64,000 bases of DNA from Argentina anserina. Taxonomy: Eukaryota > Streptophyta > Magnoliopsida > Rosales > Rosaceae. The DNA is taken from assembly GCF_933775445.1 (NCBI RefSeq), contig NC_065874.1, forward strand, positions 11,055,001 through 11,119,000. Reading direction: 5' to 3'. The translations under genes were made by a program, and so were the position numbers. How positions within the stretch are numbered: position 1 is the first letter of the stretch; each line of letters starts with the position of its first letter. Below the pieces are notes generated by a model that worked only from the letters and a program-made list of their open reading frames with translations, was not told where the DNA came from and ran no database searches. This document shows positions 51,784-63,101 of this stretch, piece by piece.

Positions 51784-51990
51784 TGTTGAAAGATAATGAT
51801 GTGCTTATCCAAACATAGTTTGAATATGTCAAATTCAGTTTAATATTGACTATAGTGATAAATTTATACTATTTGTTATAAACATCCCCTATATAAAGGG
51901 TTATTGAGTAATGAAAATGCACATCACTTTCAACGTATTCACCTCTCAAACTCTTTTTTATTTTCACTTAAAAACTTCTCTCTCTTTTTT
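51784..51990 (+). repeat. 3' LTR of decayed Copia element
   Basis: Preceded by a purine tract GAAGGGGGAG and starting TGTTGAAAGATAATGATG. The end near the CTCTCTC stretch is approximate. Confidence 0.7.
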
Positions 51991-53217
51991 TGTCTAAAAT
52001 GGGTAGTGGGAAGTTATTGGGATGAAAGTTATATAGAGTTTTTTTTAGATGTTCATTTCATTATATTATTTTACTATTTACTATATTATCCCACATATAT
52101 TAAGAGTTATTTTTAAAAACTACTATATAGTCTAAGGTTATTTATGTAATTTCAATCTCATTTTAGTTGTCAAAGTGACTTATAGTTATTAGAGTATATA
52201 TTTATATAGGATAATTACAAGATCGATAGTGTGTTTAGCAGCAGATCATGCTAGCTAGTTTGTTGATTTGTTACAGCAACATGATTTAGTTTTTGGGTCG
52301 TCTGATAATTGTCCTACCATATGGATGACCTTGCCGGCTTTCATGCTCCAAGCACCTGGATTTCTTCCGGTGTTCCCAATGGTTAAGTATCAGAATTAGA
52401 CTATGACAAAAAAAAGGTTAATTAATTAATTAATCATCATATATGGAAAAGGTTGTAGTCTCTAATTAATATTGAAAATGAATGTAATACTGTATCTGAC
52501 TTCATATACGTAAGTGACACTGTTTCAGTCCCTATCAATAATGGAACTTTTTCCACATTAATTTTCCTAACGAAGTTTAGGTTCAAACAAAAGCCATATA
52601 TGTCGAGATTCAAAGATGCATAACTTACATGTCAGAATAAAACATAGACATGATAATGGAGGCCGATGATCATATGATTGACCATGATATTATCTAATTA
52701 CATGTCTAGTTAGGTACGATTTTTTTTTTGTGAAAAAAATGATTTGCTCTTCTTTTCTTATTCTACAAACGGGTTGTTTCATACATGCATAAGAACCCAA
52801 TCAACAGTTTTCTTACCTACGTATCATTTTGCATGCCCTTTAATTTCGACTCTAGTTTTTAGTATGATGATTGGCCGCCGAACATTAGCTAGATGAGAGT
52901 ACTTCTTTGATCGATATCAGCCAACAGTAGAGATAATCGAGAATCGATATATAGAACACGATGATTACGTTCAAATTGGCCTAGTTGCCATGGATGAGGC
53001 AGTGTTTTCCCATTGGAGATAGCCACCAGTGGCTTTCATTTCATTCGTGTAGATTACATTGGACATAAAAGTTTAACTTCTTCTGTTTTGTTTTTCAGAC
53101 ATTATTTATTTACTAATTTATTATGTAATATGGAATTATATATTCACTTTAATATGGATTATTTTAATCCAGACAATTGAGTCGATCCAAAGAATATTGG
53201 TAGTCCTCTTATTGGTT
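51991..53217. other. Intergenic region with no supported gene
   Basis: AT-rich DNA between the decayed Copia element and an hAT element. I see no gene or bounded repeat. Confidence 0.45.
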
Positions 53218-53225
53218 GGTAAATG

Positions 53226-54668
53226 TACGCCTCATCATTTAGCCCGCGGACCCGAAAAGCCCGTGGAGAAATCCCGCCAAAACCCGCTTCCGTATGTAGA
53301 GGGCCGGACTTAAATTAGAGGTGTGAAAGCCGGCAAGGCCCGTGAGGCCCGGCCCGCCAAAAACCCGCAAGGCCCGGCCCGTAAAAGCCCGTCAAATAAT
53401 AAAATATTATACATACATATTTTATTAGGTTTAGAATAAAACTATTGCATTATGAAGCAACTATATTAAGGAAACTTCTTGGGATCGATCGACACCAATA
53501 GATATGATCGGTATATATATTTAGTGACCCTGTAAAAATTTCATACAATTCGGAACTCATTTGACCGTCGGAATTTCCGGTAAACCGAAAACAACACTAA
53601 TATGTCATAAGGGAAGACCCATTACCAAAATGCGAACACCAAAAGTCGTTTGCATATCTGAAATCACCTAATTTTTGTCACCGATTTTGTGTGGTCGCAC
53701 CAAGGAAACCAATTTGGCAAAACCCCGGTCAAAGAGGATTTTAATATGTCAAAACACATTTTTCTTTGTTAACCGTAAGTACGGACGGTCAAACAATATC
53801 CAAAACGGACGAAATTTTTACGGGTTCCCTAAATATATATATACCGATCACATCTACTGGTGTCGATCGACCATATTTTGAATTTGAGTTGTCGATCACC
53901 GAAGTGTCCACTAATGTATTATAACCTTATATTAGGTTTATAATAAAACTATCACATTATGAAGCGACTATATGAATGAAACTTCTCGGAATCGATCGAC
54001 ATCATCCGATGTGATCAATATATATATTTAATGATCATTTTAAAATTTCATGCAATTCAGACCTCGTTTAACCGTCGGAATTTCCAATAAATCAAAAACA
54101 ACACTAATATGCCCTAAGGGGGGACCAATTACCAAGATGCGAATGTGGAAATTTGTTTATATATTTGAAATTACCTAATTTTTGTTACCTATCGTGCGCG
54201 GTCGAACTGAAGAAATCTATTTGGCAAAGCCCCGGTCAATGAGATTTTATTATGTGAAAATGCCTTTTTTTTGTTGACCGAAAATTCCGACGGTTAAACG
54301 AGGTCCGAATTGGATGAAATTTTTACACGGTCCCTAAATATATATATCGATCACATCTATTGGTGTCGATCGATAATATTTTGAAATTAGAATTTATTTG
54401 TGACTTTTGTTTTAGAATGTTTTCTAACAATTTTTTTATTGTTTCAAACCCTTAAATTAGAGTATTATATTATTTTTCTAATACAAGCCCGTAAGGCCCG
54501 GCCCATAAAAGCCCGCAAGGCTCGGCCCGGCCCGGCCCGAAAAAGTCCGCAAGGCCCGCCTTAAGTGTGCGGGCTTAAATCTTCGTATTTTTGAAAATAT
54601 CCGGCCCGACCCGTCACTTATTTAAATTTATTAAGACCCGGCCCGGTCCGGCCCGTTGATGAGCCCTA
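53226..54668. mobile_element. Non-autonomous hAT-type element with internal fold-back duplication
   Basis: 1443 bp, flanked by an exact 8 bp duplication GGTAAATG at 53218-53225 and 54669-54676. Ends are imperfect inverted repeats: TACGCCTCATCATTTAGCCC at the left and, on the other strand, TAGGGCTCATCAACGGGCC at the right. Both subterminal regions are packed with GCCCGGCCCG and AAGCCCG motifs, likely transposase-binding repeats. No transposase frame. The middle is made of two diverged direct repeats described separately. Confidence 0.8.
53424..54383 (+). repeat. Two diverged direct repeats, each a fold-back, inside hAT element
   Basis: Units at about 53424-53880 and 53931-54383 (offset about 507) share ATTAGGTTTA, GACCGTCGGAATTTCC, ACAACACTAATATG and CCCCGGTCAA in order. 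Within each unit the ends are inverted copies of one another (GATCGATCGACACCA at one side, TGGTGTCGATCGA at the other), so each unit could form a hairpin. Confidence 0.7.
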
Positions 54669-54676
54669 GGTAAATG

Positions 54677-55050
54677 GCCTGGAAATATGGAATTGAATTG
54701 AATTGAATTAGTCTTGGGTCTTGGACTCTTGATCTGAGAAATATGAAGGAAAAGTATGTATATCAATATTAACTAGTTACCATTTGTTAATTTCCAAATG
54801 TTTCCATAAAACCAAAACAATCTCCAATTATGGTCAACATTGCAATGCTAGCTAGCCAGGTCATATTTGGTACTTGAACCAATGAGCATCAAGAATTACT
54901 AGTTGGTTTTGAGGTGAACATTAGTGAAGCTGAAATAAATGTAAAACTTTATCTGAAGCAAGAATGCAGCATTATTGTTCTAGCTATCCAGCCTAGCCAG
55001 AGACTACTATTTCTTTTCATCTTTCTACATTTCAAATTTTCAATGTTGAT
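54677..55050. other. Short spacer before NCL remnant
   Basis: About 370 bases of AT-rich DNA. Could contain former 3' flanking sequence of the NCL remnant. Nothing else seen. Confidence 0.4.
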
Positions 55051-55158
55051 CTATGACCAGCCAAAGATAGAACGCAGGATGTAAACAAATGCGAGCGACA
55101 GGGGATAAAGCAGGACAGCTAGTACAAATGTCCAAAGAGGCAAAATAGTATGCAAGTG
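55051..55158 (-). pseudogene. 3' end remnant of a fourth NCL gene
   Basis: The minus strand encodes LPLWTFVLAVLLYPLSLAFV, then YILRSIFGWS and TAG, matching the last 30 or so residues of copies A and B (LPLWT...LYPLSL...VYVLD..FGWS). It has the same orientation as the array. Homology ends at about 55158, where LTR-derived DNA begins, so the rest of the gene has been lost. Confidence 0.85.
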
Positions 55159-55197
55159 AGGGACTGACGAAACAAGTGAGGGAATTACTAAGCACCT

Positions 55198-55581
55198 TAT
55201 CATGCTACTAGGTGACTTACGAAACAAGTGAGGGAATTACTTTCAGTGTCATGAAAGTTGCACGCAGGAAATAAGGTGAGTAAATCTCACTATGACGAGT
55301 CTACCCTTGACGGTGACTCATATTTACGATTTCTTAAAAATATTAAACAATGACATATAGATAATATAGTGGATCGTGTTTACCAGTTTTATACATATAT
55401 ACAACCCACTATATTATATACATGTCATAGTTCCATTTTTTTATGAAATCGTAAATATGAGTCACCGCCAAGGGTAGATTCGTCATAGTGAGATTTACTC
55501 ACCTTATTTTCTGCGTGCAATTTCCTCGACACTGAGAGCGATTCTCTCACTCGTTTCATCGATCACCTAATAGCATGATAA
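55198..55581. repeat. Inverted repeat of LTR sequence, about 176 bp arms
   Basis: Left arm 55198-55373 and right arm 55404-55581 are reverse complements with scattered mismatches, separated by about 30 bases. Paired landmarks include TGCACGCAG/CTGCGTGCA, AAGGTGAGTAAATCTCACTA/TAGTGAGATTTACTCACCTT and GTGACTCATATTTACGATTT/AAATCGTAAATATGAGTCAC. Both arms derive from the same part of the gypsy LTR family seen at 19539-22558. Confidence 0.85.
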
Positions 55582-56143
55582 AACGCTTAGAAAAACGATA
55601 CGTAAAATCTCAAGTGGCAATTCAGTATGAGTGAACACTGTTCATAAAATTACTAAAATTATTGTTCATGAAACTACTGTTCACGCGCCGCCACAGACGA
55701 CGTCATGTGGGGCTCACACGCAGCTCACAAACCTCACAATTTCACTTCCTACGCCGTCCTAGATCAATAGCCTAGCCCCTACCACCCTCACCTTCTCCCT
55801 CGCGCCACCACAGACGGCGGCACGCGCTCCACCACCACCACCACCTCCGACCAAAATACCTCAAATCAACAAACTTTCAACATGAAAAACGTAGATCACA
55901 AGGAGAGAGACACAACCATACCTTCAGCTTGTCCCAAGCCGGCCGGAAACCGCCGGAATCGCCGTCATAAGATCCCATATTCGAATTTAGAGATCGGAGT
56001 AGCTGCAGCTCGATTTGAGTCTCACCGCCGGTGGAATCATGCAGAGAAGGAAGGAGGAAGACTCGTCGTCTTGGCCCTGAGCTCCAGCGTCGCTGCCGAC
56101 ACTGATGTAGCAATTGTCCTCCCTTGGTGGCGCCGTGTGTAAT
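55582..56143 (-). mobile_element. Gypsy LTR fragment continuing the right arm
   Basis: Continues in the same orientation as LTR copy 1: alternating TACTGTTCA-type short repeats, then a GC-rich block with CACGCGCCGCC-like sequence. Cut off at 56143 where an LTR of the opposite sense starts. Open frames here are by-products of GC-rich LTR sequence. Confidence 0.6.
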
Positions 56144-58133
56144 AACTGGAAAAATTCATATCTAATTTAAAATGAATTCACAGATATTATTAAGTTGGTC
56201 ATTGTCAATTTTATTAGCCGAGAATGAAAACGAAAGGGTTTGAAATATTAATTGTTCGGAAACGTTCAATTTGACGAGTCTAAGAGTTGACTTTGGACTC
56301 ATTGGGATTCTTAGGAAACTTCTTACGTGAAAGTCGTAGAGCTCGTCGATAGGAATTAGTGGACATGTGGCACGCCTAAATCGGAGTTCGTATGAAGAAG
56401 TTACGAATCAAAAGATATTTGGACAATTTTGGAAAATAGTATAAATATGGGAATTAAAGAGAAAATGGGAGAAAAATCATAAATTCGGATCCGTACTGTT
56501 CACGGGCACTGTTCTCCCCGAAAAAAATCCAGAAATTTCTCTCCCAAGCAGCCGACTTTGGGCCGCCGGATCTCCGCCGTCCGGCCACCATAGAGTGGCG
56601 CACCGGTCACGTTTGAAAGGTTGCTGCATCCCCTGTCGATTGGTGGTAGCGTCACCCGCCATCTCACCGCCGTTTAGAACAGTGAAGCCCAGAAGTTCTC
56701 CCGAAAAAGCATATTTCGCCAAATTTCAAGTCGTCGGATCTCCCTCCTCTGGCAACCAATCGGTACGATTCTTGTTTCATTTTGAAGGTCTCCTTCCATA
56801 TTACAAACCCTCCAAAATATTTAACCCCAATCGTTGTGTGCTAGGAGAAACGAAGAAAAGAAATTCTAGGTTTTTAAATTGGGGTTTTTCGGTTCTTGTT
56901 AAATTGAAGTGTTAAGGCTCAGAATTAGACTTTGTGGTGACCTAGGAAGTTGTTAGGAATTTCATTTACATTGTGGTGGTGAATTATGGTGATCATTGGT
57001 GGCGGTCGGTGAACAGTGACGCCGCATGAATAGTACCGTGAATAGGATTCTGTAACAGTAAATGTGAACAGTGTTTTAGTAAACAGTGTTTCATTAAAAC
57101 GGTACTGTGAACAGTGTCATGGCAAAAACAGTAACTGTGAACAGTATTTTAGTAAAAACACTGATTAGTAAACATGAACAGTGTTCTGTGATCAATGTTT
57201 TATGAACAACATTTAGCTATACTGAAATCGTCACATGATATTTTAAGTATCATTTTCTAAGCATTTATCATGCTATTAGGTGACTGACGAAACGAGTGAG
57301 GAAATTACTTTCAGTGTCGTGGAACTTGCACGCAGGAAAGAAGGTGAGTAAAATGTCACTTATTTATGAATATACCCTTGCGGAGATTCAAGATTTTGCA
57401 AAATATTAAAGAATGAAATATGACATGTATATAATATAGTGGTTTATATATATATATTGTATAAATGGTAAATATGTACATATATATAGTTTGCTATATT
57501 ATATACTGTTAAGATTCCGTTGTGAATATGATCACAGTGGTGATGGGAATTATATATTGAGTTGATGCGATTTGTACAAATAATGAGTAGATTATTGTAC
57601 GTGGTTTTAATGTTGAGAATTGTTAAAACGTTTTGTCTTCGGACGTGTTTATGAAATATGACATGTATATAATACAGTGGATTATATATATATATATTGT
57701 ATAAATGGTAATAAGTACATATATATATAGTTTGCTATATTATATACTGTTAAGATTTCGTTTGTGAATGCGATCACAGTGGTAATGAGAATTATATATA
57801 TCGAACATGTTGATGCGATTTGTACATATAATGAGTAGATTATTGTACGTGTCTATGTCTTCAGACCAGTCTTCAGACGTGTTTGGCATGTCGGAACCTA
57901 GCCTTTGGCCGGGCGAAAGTTACGATACAGTTAGAGCTCTAGTCTGTCTGCCAGAGTACTGCATGTGAGGTAACAGATGGGTTATCGGCTCATGAGTACT
58001 CATATTTTTGGACGTCGGGTAGCGAGGAGGTTGCCCGATGTCGGACGTTGGGTAGCGAGGAGGTTGCCCAATGTCGGGCGTTGGGTAGCGAGGAGGTTGC
58101 CCAATGTCGGCGGTGTACTACGTGAGGGGTAAG
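56144..58133 (+). mobile_element. Gypsy LTR of related family in opposite orientation, truncated
   Basis: Begins TGTAATAACTGG, like the sense-strand start of the LTR family, and shows in order the segments GTGAAAGTCGTAGAGCTCGT, repeated GAACAGTG motifs, CACGCAGGAAAGAAGGTGAG, CGTCTTCGGAC-like subrepeats and CCTAGCCTTTGGCCGGGCG. These are the reverse complement of LTR copies 1-3 in the right order. A diverged unit of about 240 bases occurs twice at about 57410-57850. The 3' end is missing where gag sequence of the next element begins. Confidence 0.7.
58012..58110 (+). repeat. 33 bp tandem repeat, three copies
   Basis: Three adjacent 33-base units with the core GGGTAGCGAGGAGGTTGCCC at 58012, 58045 and 58078, differing at a few bases. 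In other LTR copies the matching place has a single unit, so this is a local expansion. A partial fourth unit (AAGCGAGGAGGTA) follows at about 58131. Confidence 0.88.
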
Positions 58134-58169
58134 CGAGGAGGTACTGATGTTCTTGATCAGCTTCAACAC

Positions 58170-58319
58170 TCATCCATCATCTCTAACAGCAGTAACAGGC
58201 TCAACCTGTTCTTCCTGTGGAGCAGCCTCCTCATAAATGTTCTCCACGTTGCGGACTCGGCCTGCGGCCCTACCGCAACCTCGGCCTCTCGCCCGTCCTC
58301 GGCCCTTATCTGAGTTCAT
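58170..58319 (-). pseudogene. N-terminal fragment of gypsy gag
   Basis: A 49-codon minus-strand frame beginning MNSDKGRGRARGRGCGRAAG, then RVRNVENIYEEAAPQEEQVE, ending in TGA. The Arg-Gly-rich start followed by an acidic stretch resembles the beginning of gag in Ty3/gypsy chromovirus-like elements. It lies about 275 bases inside the primer-binding site of the LTR at 58608-61393, on the expected strand. The rest of gag and all pol are missing. Confidence 0.65.
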
Positions 58320-58593
58320 CACCTTCAAACAAGGAAACACTTAGTCAATACTTGTGAACTCTCGAATTCAACCAAAACAGATTCAATAGATATTAACATG
58401 AAATTTCAGAATGAGATGATTCATCGAAGTATCATCACGATACTCCTTAGAGGACCAGACCATAAGGTATGGCTCCTGATACACTCTCGTGTGCCCGACG
58501 ACATATCAATACCGAGGAGCATGTGATGGGTGCCCACCTGCAGTCGGATCATCGCTCCCGGATGATATTGATAATCGCCAATTACGCACTTAG

Positions 58594-58605
58594 GCTCTGA
58601 TACCA
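58594..58605 (-). promoter_or_regulatory. Primer-binding site of gypsy element
   Basis: TGGTATCAGAGC on the minus strand, two bases inside the LTR end at 58608. It matches initiator tRNA-Met and shows that the LTR family is transcribed on the minus strand here. Confidence 0.88.
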
Positions 58606-58607
58606 AC

Positions 58608-61393
58608 TGTAACGACCCTAAAATTTCGAGTAGAAAACTCAAAATTTCAAAGTCGTGAAACACCAAAACAAATCTCAAATAATCAAATGCACAGCGGATC
58701 ATTACTGAGTCCTCGATACAACTCAGAAAACCAATTATTACAAATCAAATTTATAATTCAACATTACATAAGATGGAAATGTAATAATCTTCACAATCTC
58801 TCACAAACCTCACAAATGAATCCACACCAGTTCTCACACACAAACCCACACTAGAAACCTCACCACAAGCAGGATACGAACAACTTCGAGTCTCCGGAGT
58901 CGTCACTCAATCTCCACTAATCAACATCTGCGGAATTATCCCCTACACCATCGAATTGGTGCACCGGGATTGTAAACACAAACCCGGTAAGCTTATAGCT
59001 CGTATGAGTTAAATGTAAATATAACTCGCATATCAAAATATACGAAATTCCACAAATCAACAAATATAAATGCACTCATGAGTTAATGGACGGCCCATCT
59101 GGTTATCCTAAAAGCATATGAAAAGAAAGTGCTCATGAGAAATCGGGAACCCTTTTGGTTACCCAAATACATTTATAATACGGGTACTAATGAACGCTGG
59201 TACACATCTGTTTCCCCTCACGTAGTACACTGCCGATATTGGGCAACCACCCGCTACTCAACATCCAAAACAATATGAGTACTCATGAGCTGATAACCAC
59301 CCGTTACCTCACATGCAGTACTCCGGCAGACATACTAGAGCTCTAACTGTATCGTAACTTTCGCCCGGCCAAAGGCTAGGTTCCGACTTGCCAAACACGT
59401 ACAATAATCTCACATCATATTGTACAAAAATCAAGTCCGAAGACAAATCTACATTTTAACAATCTCCATGTTAAAATCACGTACAATAATCACACATCAT
59501 ATTGTACAAATCAAAATCACATGCTCGATATATAAATCTCGTCATCAAAATGACATCATCACGATAAAATCATAACAGTATATTATATAGCAAACTATAT
59601 ATATATGTACATATTTACCATTTATACAGTATATATATAATCCACTATATCTTATACATGTCATATTTCATAAATACGTCCGAAGACAAAACGTTTAACA
59701 AACTCCATATTAAAACCACGTACAATAATCACAACTCATATTGTACAATTAAATCACATGCTCAATATTTAATTCTCATCATCGAAATGACCAATTCTAA
59801 TGAATTCATAACAATATATAATATAGCAAAAAAAAAAATATATATATATATGTACTTATTTACTATTTATACAAATATATATATATATATATACTCCACT
59901 ACATCGTATACATGTCGTAATTCAATATTAAAAACTCTTGCAAAATCTTGAGTCTCCGCAAAGGTAGATTCGTAAATATGTTAGATTTTACTCACTTTAT
60001 CAACTCGAGCGTAATTCTACAATTTCCGAAGATAATTCATTTTCTTGATTTATCGATTACTTTGAAAAGATAAGAAAAGAATTTCGAAACGTTTCGTAAA
60101 CCTTTAAATGCCGTAACAGTAATAATCTGTTACTGTTCAGTAATCTCTGGTTTTACGAATTACTGTTCAATGTGTTTACTATTCATGTATTACTGTACAA
60201 ATACTCATCCAATACGTATTCTTGTACGAGTACATACTGTTTACGTATTTTTGTACGTATAAATACTATTCAAATATAAATACTGTTTCAGTAAATATTA
60301 ATTACTAATTTACCCTTCTGAAATTACTTTTTACATTTACTGAAAGTAATTTACATTTATATTTAACGTACGTAAAATAAATTTACATTTACCATATATA
60401 AATCATTTTTACATTTACCGCACGTAAAAGTAAATTACAAAATTACCCTTTGGAAACACTGTTTCACGCGCCGCCGCACGTGCCGGCGCCTTGTTGTACA
60501 CGCGCCACTCTCCGGCAACCTCGCGTGGGGCCCACGCGCCTACTCCGGCACCGGAGCGTATCACGCCACCTCCGCCCCAAAACTCTTCATCTCCTCCTCC
60601 TCCTTCCTACGGTCTCAGACCACCTCCTACTCCTCCCACGCGCCACCTAAGACGGCGGCATCTCCCTCAAATTCATTCTCCTCTAATCTCCTCCAAATCG
60701 AAACCAAACAACCACAAAACAACAAGGCATCACTACAACCTAATTAAGCTAACCCTCACCTCAATCGCGTTTGAAAACCACCCGAGATGGCTCGGGTACG
60801 GCGGAGGAAAATTGCAGAAATCGGCGTCGTTGGTGGAGCTCCGGCGTGGCGTGAGAGAGAGCGTCGACCTCGGGGTCGCATGCAGGGGGTGGTGCGATGC
60901 CTCCTAGACCAGCGGTGAGGGCCACGTCTCCCTGAGAAGGGAGATCGGTGGTGAAGCCGAGAGGAAGAGGGAGAGAGCTTGGGGAGGAAGAGAGAGCAGA
61001 GGGAGAAGGAGAAAAGGTAGGCGCGGGTATGGGTTTCCAGAAATGGAAACCCTAACTCCTATAATTAACTATTTATACTAGTTTCTAAAATCGGAAACAA
61101 CTTCTATTATTAAAAACTTTTACGTACATCGTCCGATTAGAGCGCGTCACATATCCACGAATTCGTATCGCCGAGCCCTATAACTTTCGTGAAGGACGTT
61201 TTCGCAAACGAGCAACGGAATAAAAGTCGATATATTCGTTCGGAAACGTAACGTTTTCCTAATTAAACGTTCTGAGAGCGTTTCCGTTTCCGTTTCGTAA
61301 GGTCGCAAACAATCAAATTCTTTTTAATTAAATTTCACAACTTTAAAGAATTCAAATCAAACCAAAAAGTATTTGAAATTTAGGGTTATTACA
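58608..61393 (-). mobile_element. 5' LTR of truncated gypsy element, LTR copy 3
   Basis: 2786 bp from TGTAACGACCCT to GGTTATTACA, closely following LTR copy 1 in order and content, including the CACGTACAATAATC subrepeats, the TACTGTTCA region and the GC-rich block at 60470-61050. Unlike copies 1 and 2 it keeps adjoining internal sequence (primer site and gag start) on its left. It interrupts a MITE, since MITE sequence resumes at 61394. Confidence 0.85.
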
Positions 61394-61587
61394 AACCTGA
61401 ACCGTTCGTGTAAATCTCAATTTTGAATGCTCAAACCATTGTCAAATTGGATGCAAATTTGTAGAGATGATCTTAAATAACATACATAAATATTGAATTG
61501 CTTATGGTGAAAACATTTGACCGAAAAATATGTCAAAATTGGAACCTCACTCTTTAATTTCAGAGTAAAACTTCACTCTGGATATGG
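61394..61587. mobile_element. Half copy of the 49920-50323 MITE
   Basis: Matches the right half of that MITE: CGTGTAAATCTCAATTTTGA, GTAGAGATGATCTT, AATATTGAATTGCTTATGGT and a CACTCTGGATATGG end. The left half is absent at the junction with the gypsy LTR. Confidence 0.75.
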
Positions 61588-61930
61588 TATATATATACAT
61601 ACGTGCATATACGCCGGGGTTCTCCTCATGCATGCAAGTCCTCCTTTGCTCTCACTGGTAAATTGTTGCCTTTGATTGTATGCACGAAACATAAATGTAT
61701 ATTAAGAAATGTCTCTCGAAGATCTAAAGCAGATCGATAATGTCTAACATGAGAAAAAAGCCAGAAGCCTGTCAAGTTAGCCAAGAAGACTGCATGAGAA
61801 ACCAACCTAGGTCGATTTCTACCTAGTCTGGATGTTGATCATGAACCTGATTCAGGAAGCAGGCAAGTCATTCTTGGCTACCAAACGAGACTCCTTTCAT
61901 GTTTGGTATCTCTTCAATCCTTTGAAATAA
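61588..61930. other. Spacer with no supported gene
   Basis: About 340 bases. No gene, repeat or RNA motif seen. Confidence 0.4.
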
Positions 61931-61938
61931 GCACTAAC

Positions 61939-62576
61939 CAGGGGCCGGTCCAAAGTGTTTGAGGGTGATGCGAAATAAAAATCTCGGACCATTTGTATTT
62001 ATAAAAGAAAAAATTGAGGGAGTAGAAATAAAGTTATCAAAGAAACACACATTTTTTCAATCTTAATTTTGGAGTAGAAATTGAAAGAATTTTGATGAAG
62101 AAAAGAAGAGATCATGAACAGTAGAAACAAGAGAGAGAGAATTATAGGGAAAGTGAATTTCAACCAGTAAATAAGGGGAAACACGAAAAAAATAAAAAGA
62201 ATTAATGGGAAGTGAATTCTAACCCGTAAATAAGGAGACAAAAACAAAATGAATTAAAGAGAAAGTGAATTCCAACCAGTAAATAAGGAAAAAAAACAAA
62301 ACAAACAAAAGGAATTTAAAGAGAAAGTGAATTCCAACAAGTAAATAAGGGAAAGAAAAACCGGACCAGACTCGAACCCCCGACCTTGTTGTCACTCCAA
62401 TTAAAGACACTCGCAAGTAACCAATCTACCAACCAATTCATTTAGTTATATCTTGATCATGCTTAATATATGTAAACTAACTTATTTTCAACTGAAAAAG
62501 TAAAATAAAACTCAGGCCCTTGCCGGCCGGATGACTTTGTGCGGCCGCACCACCTTGACCGCCCCGACTGGCTCTG
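61939..62576. mobile_element. Probable non-autonomous hAT-type element
   Basis: Left end CAGGGGCCGGTCC and, on the other strand, right end CAGAGCCAGTCGGGGCGGTC are imperfect inverted repeats. Flanks GCACTAAC (61931-61938) and GCACTCAC (62577-62584) agree at seven of eight bases, consistent with an aged hAT target duplication. Contains a minisatellite and no transposase. Confidence 0.6.
62146..62350 (+). repeat. Four-copy minisatellite, unit about 53-63 bp
   Basis: The phrase GTGAATTCCAACCAGTAAAT (with variants) followed by AAGG and an A-rich spacer recurs at about 62153, 62212, 62265 and 62328. Confidence 0.8.
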
Positions 62577-62920
62577 GCACTCACAATGCTCCAATGGGAT
62601 GCTAGTACATACACAACCACATCGAGAGAAACACTTGTTTGATTCGGATTCGCCGAAAGTCAGCTATATATATATATATATCCTCATCGATCAATTTACT
62701 TTCATATATATCATTCCATCAAGTATATATTTTGCAAAGATTTTCTGACCTCCTTTTGGCTTTGGGACGATATGGTTTGGTTTGGGGCTGAGAGGCTGAC
62801 CAATCTGATGAATGGAATATATTCTTTCAAAATTAATTCCCTAGCATGCCGATTGTTATCTTCTATCTATTTCTTACTAGGCGTGGAAAATATAATATAA
62901 TTACCCAAGGAAAGTAAATT

Positions 62921-63025
62921 CATGGCTCACCTCACAAATAAATGTTAAGTGTCATTTTTTTCAACAAAATTATAACCATGGTTATTATAATAGACACTTG
63001 ACATTTATTTATGAGGTAGGCATGG
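62921..63025. repeat. Short inverted repeat, MITE-like
   Basis: Arms at 62921-62954 and 62992-63025: CTCACCTCACAAATAAATGT and AAGTGTC pair with GACACTTGACATTTATTTAT and GAGGTAGGCATGG. About 37 bases separate them. No clear target duplication. Confidence 0.6.
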
Positions 63026-63101
63026 GGTGAGCACAATAAGGGTGAGCGACAAATTTGTTTTCTAGCACTGTATCCATATATAAGTTCCTACTAGATGTGG
63101 T

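Larger units (their letters stand above)
47253..51990 (+). mobile_element. Old, decayed Copia retrotransposon with nested insertions
   Basis: Diverged LTRs at 47253-about 47477 and 51784-about 51990 share TGTTGAA at the start, TTGAATATGTCAAATTCAGT, and TATTTTCACTTAAAAAC near the end. Between them are shards of pol in order: protease-region VIHGRGRAQFLLPNDT near 47675; integrase HSYHPIKSICLDNDVEFTSK near 49290; YVDDM near 50562; and the terminal VADLFTKSLPKTTFEKHVKN near 51530. Stops and frameshifts are frequent and gag is absent. The stretch 48060-49180 is not recognisable Copia sequence and may be another insertion. It is far older than the element at 38399. Confidence 0.8.

Noticed and set aside
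58012..58110. Short regular repeats considered as a CRISPR array
   Set aside because: Units are directly adjacent without unique spacers and lie in a plant LTR; a simple tandem repeat.
62355..62430. tRNA-like segment (GACTCGAACCCCCGACCTTG) within the hAT at 61939-62576
   Set aside because: The T-arm-like part is present but no matching D arm or acceptor stem folds with it; at most a decayed tRNA or tRNA-derived sequence.
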